Below are positions 18,051-28,718 of a stretch of DNA of 64,000 nucleotides, in pieces. The notes beneath the pieces were generated by a model that was given only the letters and a program-made list of their open reading frames with translations, was not told where the DNA came from and ran no database searches. The DNA comes from Planctomycetota bacterium. Its GTDB lineage: Bacteria > Planctomycetota > UBA1135 > UBA2386. How positions within the stretch are numbered: the stretch's first letter is position 1; each line of letters begins with the position of its first letter. The DNA is taken from the NCBI GenBank assembly GCA_014192625.1, contig BJHM01000020.1:1-64000 (forward strand), written 5' to 3'. A program made the translations under genes and the position numbers.

Positions 18051-19885
18051 GGCGTGATCTGCGCACGCTTGGCCCGCGACTGGCGGTCTTGTTAGCGGGC
18101 ATCGCATTGGCATGCGGCCTGTTTCACAGCGTGCACGGTTGGCCCGATCTGACGACCCATCTGCGCGACGACGCGTACTACGAATTTACCTGGGCCTATA
18201 ACCTTGCGCATGGCAACGGCCCGGTCGTCAGCGACGGGACGACCACCAGTGGCGTGCAGTATCTCTGGTCACTGTTGTTGAGTTTGTTCGCTCGGCTTGG
18301 CGACGGCAGCGCTCTGCCGGATATCGCAGTGGTGCTTGGCGTGCTGTGCCACATCCTTGCGGCGGTTAGTTTTTGGCGGGCAGGGCGGCGCACCGCGGGA
18401 GCTTTGTGCGTGGCGCTGCTGTGGCTTGGCAATCCCTTGTTGTTGCGCGAATGCCAAAACGGCCAAGAGACCGCGCTAGCGTGTTTGTGTGCGGTGCTGC
18501 TCTGGCATTCTAGAAGGTCGCGCGAAGTCACGTTTTTGCTGTGGGCCTTGCTGTCGGTGCTCGCGCGCAGCGATTTGTTTTTCGTGGTGGTGCTGCTGTC
18601 GTTGGTGCGGCACAGGGCAACGTGGTGGCGTGGCTTGGCCACTCCGCTGCTCGTGCTGCTCTGCCATTTAGGCCTCAATCGCGTCCTTGGCGGGAGCTTT
18701 TTGCAAGACTCTGGCCTGCCGATGGCTTGGTTGCGGCACGCCAATTTTGCGGCCTCATCAACGACCAGTTCGCAATGGCTGCAGCAGGCATGGTGGTATG
18801 GCCGCCCCGCGTTGCTGGGTGGCCCTTATGAACTCGCTACCCCATGGGGCGTTGGCGTTGCCTTGTTTGCATGTGTGCGACGGTTCTTTCCGCGTCGGCT
18901 GCGGTTGTTGCCGCTCTTTGTCGTGGCGATCGCGTGCCTGCTAGGGATGAGCAATCTCCTTGTGCTGTGGGTTTGCGCCGCACTGATTGCCGTTCTACCC
19001 GTGCGCCGAAAAAGGCCTGTGCCCCTGATGCTCTCCGCGCTGGGCCTAGGACTTGCTTTCGTGATCGTGCTGCACTGGGCGATTCGCTGGTATCCACGCG
19101 ACTATTACGCGGCCTTGCTGGTCGTGTTCGCCTGTGCTGGACTCATGCATTGGCGCCGCTTCTGGCAGTTGTTGCTGGTGGTGGGAGTGCTTTCTGCGGT
19201 GGTGGCAGATCGCATCCCGCTGGAACCTCTGCAAGGTCAAAAGCGGATGCAAATCGCTGGTGATTTCGTGGCGGAGATCGCGCCGCCGGAAGAGCGCATC
19301 GGCTGCTTCAACAGCGGCTACATCACGTTTGCGCAGCGACTGCATGGTCCGCGGATCGTCAACCTGGACGGGGTTGTCGATGCGCGATCCTTTGCGGCAC
19401 TGCAGCGTGGCGAGCTAGGTGCGTGGCTCGACCGCGAACACATCTCGCTGCTGCTCGATGCCCCGGTGCAGTTCTCAAATGACCCGCACTTGCCGCATGC
19501 TTCAGGTCGCTTCATCGCCCCTGACTTTATGCTGGCGCGGGATTGCGTTGAGTTGGCGCGCTTTGTGGTGCCAGGCCTTTCCCCGTTGCTCGGCGGTGAC
19601 TGCATGATCCTTTACTGGCGACGCAGTGCTGGCACCGCGCCGCAGATGTTTTCGTCCGTGCGTTTGCTTGGCCGTTGCGGCGACTGTCAGGTGATCGCAT
19701 GGCCGGCAAAGCAAGGTGCTGATTTGGCGGCCGAGCTGGCGGACGGCACAAGGCTGCTGGTTGCGACTGCGCCGGTGGATACGGTCTGCGTGATTGGTCT
19801 GCCGGTCGCGCGCTTTTATTCGGCTCGACTGTTTGTTCGCGGTGCCGATTTGCCGCTGTTGCAGTTGCCGGCAGAGCGCCGTTGA
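18047..19885 (+). CDS. Polytopic membrane protein, GT-C glycosyltransferase-like
   Basis: A 612-residue protein with a dozen or so hydrophobic helices and a C-terminal non-membrane domain of about 170 residues. The first periplasmic loop contains DDAYYEFTWAYNLAHGNG, the Asp-Asp placed as in GT-C enzymes that use polyprenyl-phosphate sugars (Dol-P-Man:PMT, ArnT and related). The C-terminal part (residues about 410-612) has FNSGYITFAQRLHGPRIVNLDGVVD. No recognised family name can be given with confidence; a protein- or lipid-glycosylation role is inference. The ATG overlaps the hydrolase stop, so the two are translationally coupled. Confidence 0.65.
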   Translation: MRRDLRTLGPRLAVLLAGIALACGLFHSVHGWPDLTTHLRDDAYYEFTWAYNLAHGNGPVVSDGTTTSGVQYLWSLLLSLFARLGDGSALPDIAVVLGVLCHILAAVSFWRAGRRTAGALCVALLWLGNPLLLRECQNGQETALACLCAVLLWHSRRSREVTFLLWALLSVLARSDLFFVVVLLSLVRHRATWWRGLATPLLVLLCHLGLNRVLGGSFLQDSGLPMAWLRHANFAASSTTSSQWLQQAWWYGRPALLGGPYELATPWGVGVALFACVRRFFPRRLRLLPLFVVAIACLLGMSNLLVLWVCAALIAVLPVRRKRPVPLMLSALGLGLAFVIVLHWAIRWYPRDYYAALLVVFACAGLMHWRRFWQLLLVVGVLSAVVADRIPLEPLQGQKRMQIAGDFVAEIAPPEERIGCFNSGYITFAQRLHGPRIVNLDGVVDARSFAALQRGELGAWLDREHISLLLDAPVQFSNDPHLPHASGRFIAPDFMLARDCVELARFVVPGLSPLLGGDCMILYWRRSAGTAPQMFSSVRLLGRCGDCQVIAWPAKQGADLAAELADGTRLLVATAPVDTVCVIGLPVARFYSARLFVRGADLPLLQLPAERR

Positions 19886-19958
19886 TCGGATCGTTCTGCG
19901 CAGGGCTGGCGTGGGCATGAGCGGCACGTTTCAATGCGATGCTAACCCCCTTCCACAT

Positions 19959-20936
19959 ATGAATCGTCTAACGCTCAGCGAACAGTTCTTTAGGGATCAA
20001 GCTACGTCGGGCGCCAGCGGCGACCTGTCGACGATCCTAAATCGCATCAGTCTTGCAGCGCGGATGCTCGCCAGCGAGATCATGCGTGCGGGCTTCGTTG
20101 GCAAGCTTGGCTATACCGGCACGACCAACGTGCAGGATGAGAACGTGCGCGAACTCGACATGATCAGCGACGAGATCATTCGCCAGGTGTTCGACAAGAT
20201 GCCGATGATCGCTGGCATCGCCAGTGAAGAGCGGGAGGAGCTTTACGTGGTTCCCGGCGGGGAGGGTGGCAAGTATGTCCTCACGGTGGACCCGCTCGAT
20301 GGCTCGGGCAACGTGGATGTCGACGGTCAGATGGGCACGATCTTTGGCGTGTATCGTCGCGTCGGAACGGGCCCCGCACAGCTGGCTGACTTTCTGCAGC
20401 CTGGCCGCAACCTTGTCGCTGCCGGTTACGTGCTCTACGGCCCCGCCACGATGTTCGTTTACACGGCTGGCGGGACGGTCAATGGCTTCACGCTCGACCG
20501 TTCGATCGGCACGTTCTTCATGACCCATCCCGACCTCAAGATTCCTGAAGGCGAGGGCAACTACTCGGTCAATGAAGCCAACGAGAGCAAGTGGGACGAA
20601 AAGACGAAGGCGATGGTCAGGTCGTTTCGTTTGCAGCAGACGAAGTGCGGCAAGCGCAGTGCGCGTTATGCCGGCGCGCTGGTCGGCGACTTTCATCGCA
20701 CCCTGCTAAAGGGCGGGGTCTACATGTATCCAGGCGAGGTCAAAAAGCCGGAGGGTAAATTGCGGTTGCTTTACGAGAACGCGCCGCTGGCTTTTGTCTG
20801 CGAACGCGCAGGTGGCATGGCTAGCAACGGCACGCAACGGATCCTCGATGTGAAGCCAGAAAAACTGCACATGCGCACGCCGGTCTTCATCGGTAGCAAG
20901 GGCGACGTAACAGAGATCCTGTCGATGCTGGCCTGA
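19959..20936 (+). CDS. fbp: Fructose-1,6-bisphosphatase class 1
   Basis: Gluconeogenic phosphatase of 325 residues in the cytoplasm. It has the metal site DPLDGSGNVD (D111, D114, D120; most homologues have Ser in place of the central Gly), the SEE pair near residue 90, GTIFGVYR, and the late YPGEVKKPEGKLRLLYE and PLAFVCERAGG. The ATG at 19959 follows CCACAT without a strong Shine-Dalgarno. An open frame further up overlaps the preceding membrane gene and was dropped. A G+C-rich inverted repeat just after the stop may terminate it. It stands alone rather than in a gluconeogenesis operon. Confidence 0.95.
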   Translation: MNRLTLSEQFFRDQATSGASGDLSTILNRISLAARMLASEIMRAGFVGKLGYTGTTNVQDENVRELDMISDEIIRQVFDKMPMIAGIASEEREELYVVPGGEGGKYVLTVDPLDGSGNVDVDGQMGTIFGVYRRVGTGPAQLADFLQPGRNLVAAGYVLYGPATMFVYTAGGTVNGFTLDRSIGTFFMTHPDLKIPEGEGNYSVNEANESKWDEKTKAMVRSFRLQQTKCGKRSARYAGALVGDFHRTLLKGGVYMYPGEVKKPEGKLRLLYENAPLAFVCERAGGMASNGTQRILDVKPEKLHMRTPVFIGSKGDVTEILSMLA

Positions 20937-20938
20937 GG

Positions 20939-20967
20939 CACGCCGCACGGCGAACGACTGCGGCGTG
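20939..20967 (+). terminator. Hairpin after fbp
   Basis: CACGCCGCA (20939-20947) and TGCGGCGTG (20959-20967) give a perfect 9-bp stem with an 11-base loop, three bases after the fbp stop. A T tract is absent, so it may work with Rho or protect the 3' end. Confidence 0.5.
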
Positions 20968-21154
20968 GTGTCACGTTTGCGTGGTCTTATTGTGAGGCTA
21001 TGCAGCAGGCGGGGTGAGCTAGAAATCCACCAGCTACAGCGCGGTGGCCATTCGCAGTGGCGCGTTGGTCGCTGCGGAGTTTGCGCGCTGCTTTGGGGCG
21101 CGCAACCAAAGGCACCGATGCCGCGGCAACGCAATTGATGTCGTGGTTGGCAGC

Positions 21155-21640
21155 TCAGCGCGTGGGATCACGGCGCAGGGCAGCGTCCATTGCGGGCGCT
21201 TTCTGTGGCGCATGGCCCTCTGCTGCTCGCGGCACGCCGGATTGCAGCATGAAGCCGCCGGTGCCGACGGCGAGCAGCAACAGGATTGCGAACGCAATGA
21301 CCGAGCCGCGGTGGGCGCGCACGGCGGTGCCCTTTTGCAGCCGAATCATTCCAGTGACTGCTGTGGCGAGCAGCGCAACCGTTGCCGCATGCGCAAACCA
21401 CAGGTGCACAGCCAGCGCCGCGGGCTGAAAGATGTAGGCGCGGCCGAGTAACTCGGCGGCGAACACGGTGAGCAAGAACAACAAAACTGAGATGCTGACG
21501 CAGACTAGGTGGGGCTTCCTGCGGCCGCGTAAGCCGGTGTAGGCCGCAAAGGCCAGCGCAACTGTGGTCGCAATGAGCAGCGACAGCAGTGCAGGGATCA
21601 GCGGCGTGCCGACGGCCTGAGTAGATGAGTTGGCAAGCAT
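21155..21640 (-). CDS. Small four-helix membrane protein (paralog of 54776-55165)
   Basis: A 161-residue protein with four hydrophobic segments (about residues 12-34, 48-66, 78-98 and 112-134) and a polar C-terminal tail. The signature after helix 1, GLRGRRKPHLV, and HLWFAHA in helix 3 recur in a second gene at 54776-55165 (GLRGGRRVHLV and HLKFAIT), so the two are paralogs. The His placed in helices 2-3 resembles DUF420/cytochrome-assembly membrane proteins, but that link is weak. Function unknown. The upstream side holds a 12-bp tandem repeat that extends to the asnS stop. Confidence 0.6.
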   Translation of the reverse strand: MLANSSTQAVGTPLIPALLSLLIATTVALAFAAYTGLRGRRKPHLVCVSISVLLFLLTVFAAELLGRAYIFQPAALAVHLWFAHAATVALLATAVTGMIRLQKGTAVRAHRGSVIAFAILLLLAVGTGGFMLQSGVPRAAEGHAPQKAPAMDAALRRDPTR

Positions 21641-21797
21641 GAGTGATGCCAGATTCGTCGCGCGCGCGGCGGCAACTCAACGGCATTTACGCCTACGGAT
21701 TGTCCCGCAGTGGCGTTACCCCCGAGCACTGACAAACAGCAGCACTCCCCGAAAGGGACCGTCGCAGAGCGATCGGATCGCGGTGTTGCCTCACCGC

Positions 21798-21845
21798 ACT
21801 GCGGCTCAAACTGCGGCTCGCACTGCGGCTAAAACTGCGGCTAGA
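21798..21845. repeat. 12-bp tandem repeat, four units, running over the asnS stop
   Basis: ACTGCGGCT followed by three variable bases occurs four times in register (21798, 21810, 21822, 21834), with a fifth partial copy at 21846. The asnS stop codon (21841-21843 on the minus strand) lies in the fourth unit. Confidence 0.85.
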
Positions 21846-23238
21846 ACTGCGCCGAGCCTGGCACGCGCGGATACGGGATCGCGTCGCGGATGTTGGCTAG
21901 GCCGCAGATGTAGACCAGCAACCGCTCGAAGCCGAGGCCGAAGCCTGCGTGCGGCACCGAGCCGTAGCGGCGTAGATCGCGGTACCAGCCGTAGTGTTCG
22001 GGCACGAGGCCCATCTTCTTCATGCGCGCATCGAGGACATCGAGGCGCTCTTCGCGCTGGCTCCCGCCGATGATCTCGCCGATGCCGGGTGCGAGGATGT
22101 CCATCGCCGCGACGGTCTTCCCATCGTCATTGCTGCGCATGTAGAAGGCCTTGATCTGCTCGGGGTAATTCATCACGACCACGGGACGACCAGTGTGCGC
22201 TTCGCAAAGGAAGCGTTCGTGTTCGGTCTGCAGGTCGATGCCCCACTGCGGCGCGTATTCAAACGCCTTGCCGCTGCCCTGCAGGATCTTGATCGCCTCG
22301 GTGTATTCGATGCGCTCAAACGATGCCTTGAGGAAGGATTCAAGTCGCGCGATCACGCCCTTCTGCACGCGCTCTTCGAAAAACTTCAGGTCGTCCATGC
22401 GCTCTTGCAGCACATAGTTGAAGACATATTTCAGGAAGCGTTCGGCGAGGTCCGCGTCGGCCGTGAGGTCGGCAAATGCGATCTCAGGCTCGATCATCCA
22501 AAACTCGGCGAGGTGGCGCGTCGTGTTGCTGTTCTCGGCGCGGAAGGTTGGACCAAAGGTGTAGACCTTGCTGAGTGCGAGGCAGTAGGCCTCGACGTTG
22601 AGTTGGCCAGACACCGTGAGAAACGTTTCGCGGCCAAAGAAGTCTTGCTGCCAATCGACCTTGCCCGCTTCGCGGGGCAGATTGTTCCAGTCGAGGGTCG
22701 ACACGCGGAACATCTGGCCCGCACCTTCTGCATCGCTCGCTGTGATGATCGGCGTGTTGACCCAGAAGAAGCCTTCCTGGGTAAAAAACTGATGCACCGC
22801 AAAGGCCGCCGCATGGCGCACGCGCGCAATGGCGCCAAAGGTGTTCGTGCGGGGCCGCAGGTGCGCCTGCTCACGCAGAAACTCAAGCGTGTGCTCCTTT
22901 GGTTGAATCGGGTAGGTCTCTGGATCGTCGACCAAGCCGAGCACCTGCACTTCTTCGGCCTGCACTTCATATGCCTGGCCTTTGCCCTGGCTCTTCACCA
23001 ACGTGCCGCGTGCGATCAGCGACGCGCCAGCCGTGAGACGCAGAACTTCGCTCTGATAGTTGGGCAACGCGCTGGGAACGACCAGTTGCAACGTGCCCTG
23101 GCAGCTGCCGTCGGTCACCTGCACGAATGAGATGCCGGCCTTGCTGTCGCGCCGGGTGCGAACCCAGCCGCGCACCTCCACCTTGCTGCCTTCCTGGATC
23201 AGACCTGCGAGTGAATGTTTGACGCTTACGACCTGCAT
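21841..23238 (-). CDS. asnS: Asparaginyl-tRNA synthetase
   Basis: Class IIb aminoacyl-tRNA synthetase, 465 residues. The N-terminal OB-fold is seen as [14 protein letters not shown] and FVQVTDGSC. The catalytic core has motif 2 [21 protein letters not shown]-type sequence and motif 3 [15 protein letters not shown], and includes [12 protein letters not shown], which distinguishes AsnS from AspRS. It begins with [13 protein letters not shown]. The C-terminus ends VPGSAQF within a tandem repeat. It is transcribed alone, divergent from the cytochrome gene. Direct charging implies asparagine need not come only from the transamidation route. Confidence 0.97.
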   Translation of the reverse strand: MQVVSVKHSLAGLIQEGSKVEVRGWVRTRRDSKAGISFVQVTDGSCQGTLQLVVPSALPNYQSEVLRLTAGASLIARGTLVKSQGKGQAYEVQAEEVQVLGLVDDPETYPIQPKEHTLEFLREQAHLRPRTNTFGAIARVRHAAAFAVHQFFTQEGFFWVNTPIITASDAEGAGQMFRVSTLDWNNLPREAGKVDWQQDFFGRETFLTVSGQLNVEAYCLALSKVYTFGPTFRAENSNTTRHLAEFWMIEPEIAFADLTADADLAERFLKYVFNYVLQERMDDLKFFEERVQKGVIARLESFLKASFERIEYTEAIKILQGSGKAFEYAPQWGIDLQTEHERFLCEAHTGRPVVVMNYPEQIKAFYMRSNDDGKTVAAMDILAPGIGEIIGGSQREERLDVLDARMKKMGLVPEHYGWYRDLRRYGSVPHAGFGLGFERLLVYICGLANIRDAIPYPRVPGSAQF

Positions 23239-23432
23239 TACCGGATGGTTCCGAAAGCAGAGGCAGCGGTCAAGTGTGATGCTTCGTAGTGGTGTTGGAA
23301 TCTGTCGTGCCGCATCTGCGAACAGCTTTCAGATTGGCAGCAGCAAGGTCTGACGGCACCTGGCTTTTTTTGGCTGCGGGTCACATGGGAGGGAAGCTCG
23401 CCGTGAGCGCCGCTATTCGCTACCGTTTTGCC

Positions 23433-24599
23433 ATGCGTAATTTTGCGGTGGCGGCTCTTCTTTCGGTGCCAATGCTAGCGCAGCAGGCAGCCATTGATTT
23501 TGTCACAGACGTGGCGCCGATCCTCTTCCAGCGCTGCGCGGAGTGTCATGGCGAGAAGTTGCAGAAGGGCGACCTTCGACTGGATCGCAAGGAGCATTTG
23601 TTTGGTGCTGACGAGGCCAAGTGGTTGGTCAAGCCTGGCAAGCCGGACGAGAGTGACCTGCTGCGCCGGATCAAGCTGCCGTTGGGCGACGACGATGTGA
23701 TGCCGAATAAGGGCGAGACGCTGTCCGCCGCGCAGATTGCGAAGATCGAGGCATGGATCGCTAGCGGCGCATCGTGGCCTGCAGCCGGCGATGAATTCTT
23801 TGTTTCGGCTTATGCCGCACGCGTCATTCCGATCCTCGATTTCGGGATCGCCAGTCCAGCGACCGCCACGCAAGCAAAAATCGATGCCGCGCTTTCTCTG
23901 CTCTTAAAAAAGGGCGTGGTCGCTGCTCGCATCGCGGCAGACACGCCGGCGGTGGATGTGAATGCCTCCTTGGTGGGCGCTGAGTTTGGCGACGCCGATA
24001 TGGCGTTGTTGCAGGACCTGTCGCCGGTGCTCGTCTGGCTAAACCTGGCGCGGACCAGCGTCGGCGATGCGGGCCTTCAGCGGCTCGCAGGCTTTGCCCA
24101 GCTGCGCAGGCTCAATATCGCCAACACCGCGGTGGGCGATGCGGGCGTTTCGCAGCTAAAGGGCCTCGATCGTCTGGAAGTGGTGAACCTGTACGGCAGC
24201 AAGGTGACCGATGCTGGGTTGCAGCACGTTGCGATGATGCCGGTGTTGCAAAAGGTCTACGCGTTTTCGACGGCCATCACGGCGGACGGTGCGGCGGCGG
24301 CAGTCAAACTGCGCACTGGGCTTCTGGTCGACCGCGGCGAATACGCAACCGAACGGCTGTTGGCGGCGGCCGCCGAGATCGCTGCGCGCGAGACGGCAAA
24401 GCAGATCGTCAACGAATTGTGCCCGGTCCAAGGCAAGCCGGTCGATCCGTCAACCGCGATCGAACACGAAGGCGTGCGTGTGGCGTTCTGCTGCAAGAAC
24501 TGCCAAGCAGAGTTTCAGAAAGAGCCGGCCAAGTTTGCGGCAAAACTCTTAGAGGTCAGCAAAGCTGCGGCGCCAAAAGTTGAACCGCCCAAAAAATAG
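23433..24599 (+). CDS. Secreted cytochrome c (PSCyt1) - LRR - YHS fusion protein
   Basis: A 388-residue exported protein with three parts. After a short signal peptide comes a planctomycete-type cytochrome domain: haem motif C35-AE-C38-H39, and Met at DVMP (M90) as likely axial ligand. Residues about 195-295 are leucine-rich repeats of the TDAGL/GDAGL type. Residues 325-372 form a YHS/TRASH-like metal site: C330-PVQGKPVD, then FCCKNC with C353, C354 and C357, and FQKEPAKF. ATG 23433 was chosen because the signal peptide follows; the upstream frame is poor. Likely an electron or metal-handling protein at the periplasmic surface; exact role unknown. Confidence 0.85.
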   Translation: MRNFAVAALLSVPMLAQQAAIDFVTDVAPILFQRCAECHGEKLQKGDLRLDRKEHLFGADEAKWLVKPGKPDESDLLRRIKLPLGDDDVMPNKGETLSAAQIAKIEAWIASGASWPAAGDEFFVSAYAARVIPILDFGIASPATATQAKIDAALSLLLKKGVVAARIAADTPAVDVNASLVGAEFGDADMALLQDLSPVLVWLNLARTSVGDAGLQRLAGFAQLRRLNIANTAVGDAGVSQLKGLDRLEVVNLYGSKVTDAGLQHVAMMPVLQKVYAFSTAITADGAAAAVKLRTGLLVDRGEYATERLLAAAAEIAARETAKQIVNELCPVQGKPVDPSTAIEHEGVRVAFCCKNCQAEFQKEPAKFAAKLLEVSKAAAPKVEPPKK

Positions 24600-24612
24600 C
24601 GAGCAGTTGGCA

Positions 24613-24631
24613 GCGCGGGCCTAACCCGCGC
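24613..24631. terminator. Convergent-gene hairpin
   Basis: GCGCGGG (24613-24619), loop CCTAA and CCCGCGC (24625-24631) form a 7-bp G+C stem between the convergent cytochrome and slyD genes. It can serve either strand; no T tract. Confidence 0.5.
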
Positions 24632-24645
24632 GGCTGGCGCGCCAC

Positions 24646-25137
24646 TTAGTGGTGATGGCCGCCTTTACCATGCACGTGGCCGTGCTGGAGTTCTTGCTTG
24701 GTTGCCGCGCGCAGGTCCAGCACTTCAATCTGGAAGTTGAGGCGCTGGCCGGCAAGCGGGTGATTGCTAGTCACAACGACCTCATCGCCATTCAGTTCCT
24801 TCACGAAGAGCGGGACCGAGTTGCCCTTCTTGTCTTGCGTGTGGAACCCCATGCCGACCGATAGCTCCGCGTTCTTTGGGAACGAGCTGCGCGGATATTT
24901 GTGTTCTGCTGCCGGGTCGTAGTCGCCATAGCCTTCGGCCGGCAGAACAGCCGCGTCAAACTGATCCCCTTTTTTCTTGCCGAGCAATTGGCGCTCAAGG
25001 CCTGGCACAAGATTGCCGTAGCCGTGGAGGTAGACGAGGGGCTCGCCATCAAATGAAGAGTCCGCGATCGAACCGTCGTCGAGGGTGAGCTTGTAGTGAA
25101 TCGTGACGACCGAATCGCCTGCGATGGAGGTTGGCAT
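24646..25137 (-). CDS. slyD: FKBP-type peptidyl-prolyl isomerase SlyD
   Basis: A 163-residue folding helper and metallochaperone. SlyD marks: VTIHYKLTLDDGSIADSS, PLVYLHGYGNLVPGLE, the insert-in-flap domain with GYGDYDPA, GMGFHTQ, and NHPLAGQRLNFQIEV. The His-rich tail HGHVHGKGGHHH is a short form of the E. coli metal-binding tail and would bind Ni or other divalent ions. ATG 25137 was preferred; the open frame continues upstream to 25443 without similarity. It is convergent with the cytochrome-LRR gene, which also carries a predicted metal-binding domain, though this may be chance. Confidence 0.94.
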   Translation of the reverse strand: MPTSIAGDSVVTIHYKLTLDDGSIADSSFDGEPLVYLHGYGNLVPGLERQLLGKKKGDQFDAAVLPAEGYGDYDPAAEHKYPRSSFPKNAELSVGMGFHTQDKKGNSVPLFVKELNGDEVVVTSNHPLAGQRLNFQIEVLDLRAATKQELQHGHVHGKGGHHH

Positions 25138-25512
25138 GGCGGGGAGAGTAGCAACGTTTTTCAAAACGGCCACCGTCACACACTCGCCCAAAGCAGATTC
25201 CGTGCATTGATTTTTGCGCCGCAGTGGGCGTCTGGCCGCCCGATCCAATGGCGGGTGATTTCTGGTCACAATATTTGCCCAGCAGTCCGCCAAAGCCCGC
25301 CGCCAGCAGTTGCCACTTCGCGCAGGCCCTGCTGCTTTGCTGTGCTGGTTTGGCGTTGCGCCGCCTGTTTTTCCGGCGCGCAGAAGCGCTACCTCGCCAG
25401 CCCTTTTTCCTGCGCGTGGCAACCCAAAGCGGCCGATCGCCACAGCGCCGATATCAGCTCAGTCTTTCTCAAGCCCCTGCGTTCGGTATCCTGCAGCGTC
25501 TAAACGAGGATC
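25138..25512. other. Intergenic space between divergent slyD and the GCS2-CBS gene
   Basis: About 375 bases with no gene I can support. It should hold the promoters of both divergent genes. No clear -35/-10 pair was seen; GAGGA at 25506-25510 is the ribosome-binding site of the downstream gene, close to its ATG. Confidence 0.5.
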
Positions 25513-27438
<1,926 letters not shown>

Positions 27439-27445
27439 CGTTGGC

Positions 27446-27477
27446 GGCGCTGCGGCGCTGCGGCGCTGCGGCGATGC
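27446..27477. repeat. 8-bp tandem repeat, four units
   Basis: GGCGCTGC repeats at 27446, 27454 and 27462, and a one-base variant GGCGATGC at 27470, just after the GCS2-CBS stop in the gap to the convergent dioxygenase gene. Confidence 0.85.
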
Positions 27478-27568
27478 GGCTGGCGTTTTCGCAGCGCTGG
27501 TCGGTTACGGGCAATGACCGGCTCGCACGGTGCAACTGCGAACCCGGTTTAGGATTTCGCAGTGCAGA

Positions 27569-28708
27569 TCACTCGCGAACGAGACCGTAGAACGCGCGGT
27601 TGTGCACCGGTGGGCACAAGTCTGGCGGCAGTAGCAGCGTGCGCGCCGCCCAGATTTCGGTGAACACTCGATACTGCAGTGCCGTTTGATCCAGGTAGGC
27701 AACGCCGTCGCTGCCACCAGTCCCGATGCGGCGGCCGATCACGCGCTCCACCATGCGGGCATGTCGTTGGCGAAACACCAGCATCGATTGCTCGCACTCG
27801 ATCAATGCGTCGATGACTTGGCCAGGCCAACTCAGCAGGGGCAGCATGCGGTTGCTATCGACGAACAGGATTGCTGCCCGCAGCCGCCGTTTTTCGGCAC
27901 GTTCGGCAGGAGCCGTGTCCTCGGCCTCAAGGTGGCGCTGCGCGCTCAGCAGCTGGGCCGCGTAGCGGGCGCGCAACGCGGTTGTTCCCTGCTCATCCAG
28001 TGCTAGGCCCCGCACCGCGTGTTGCACTGCGCGAGCACTGAGCTCCCGGTGGCTCGCGAGGTAATCGGCGATGAAGCGGTCGACAATGGCCGCGTCATCA
28101 GGGTCCTGCGGCGAGCTCCCTTGGATCGGCGTGCGCAATAGCCAGTTGCCGACAGCGCGCTTTAGGGTCGGCGTGTCAGCGGTCCTGAGTTCTACGCGCA
28201 GCAGTGCTGGCGACTTCTTACCATCAATGGTGTGCAGTGCGGTGCGATAGCTTGGCAGGTTGCCGTATGGCAGGCGCTCACTGTCTTCGAGGCCCAGCAG
28301 GATCTCGATCTCGCGCATCTGCGCGGACTGAAAGCCGCTCGCCGGACTCAGCTTGTCGCGGAATAGCAGGTAGTCCTGCGTGCGCATTGTCTCCATCAGT
28401 CGGAAGTGCTGCGCCGCCAGTTCAAAGATCGTGGTCAAGCGTCGCAATGCTGCGACCGCGACGGCGAGCTCGGACTCCGGCACCGGCAGGCGCGAGAACA
28501 CATTGCGCGCCGTGATCAGCTCGCGGATGGCGAGCTTGAACCACAGTTCATCGATCTGATGGATGACGATGAAGCGGACTTCATCGTCGCTGAGATTGGC
28601 ATCACTGCCGTCGTTGCCGCCTTGCAAGGCAAGCAGTTGCTCGACGCGGATGTAGTCCCAGTAGTTGGTGGCAACTATTGGTTGCGGCTTTGGGTCGGAC
28701 GCTGGCAT
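27569..28708 (-). CDS. kynA: Tryptophan 2,3-dioxygenase
   Basis: Haem enzyme that opens the indole ring to N-formylkynurenine. 379 residues with family marks NYWDYIRVEQLLALQ, HQIDELWFK, RLTTIFELAAQHFRLMETM, SPASGFQSAQMREIEILLGL, YGNLPSYRTAL and the haem-ligand region RHARMVERVIGRRIGTGG followed by AYLD. It is slightly longer than most bacterial TDOs because of an insert near residues 180-230. No other kynurenine-pathway gene is adjacent. It is the last gene of a minus-strand group after two large paralogous proteins, 10 bases downstream of the nearer one. Confidence 0.93.
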   Translation of the reverse strand: MPASDPKPQPIVATNYWDYIRVEQLLALQGGNDGSDANLSDDEVRFIVIHQIDELWFKLAIRELITARNVFSRLPVPESELAVAVAALRRLTTIFELAAQHFRLMETMRTQDYLLFRDKLSPASGFQSAQMREIEILLGLEDSERLPYGNLPSYRTALHTIDGKKSPALLRVELRTADTPTLKRAVGNWLLRTPIQGSSPQDPDDAAIVDRFIADYLASHRELSARAVQHAVRGLALDEQGTTALRARYAAQLLSAQRHLEAEDTAPAERAEKRRLRAAILFVDSNRMLPLLSWPGQVIDALIECEQSMLVFRQRHARMVERVIGRRIGTGGSDGVAYLDQTALQYRVFTEIWAARTLLLPPDLCPPVHNRAFYGLVRE

Positions 28709-28718
28709 CCGGAGGAGA

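Noticed and set aside
21994-23130. A 378-codon plus-strand open frame opposite asnS
   Set aside because: Antisense shadow of asnS, which has unmistakable class II synthetase motifs.
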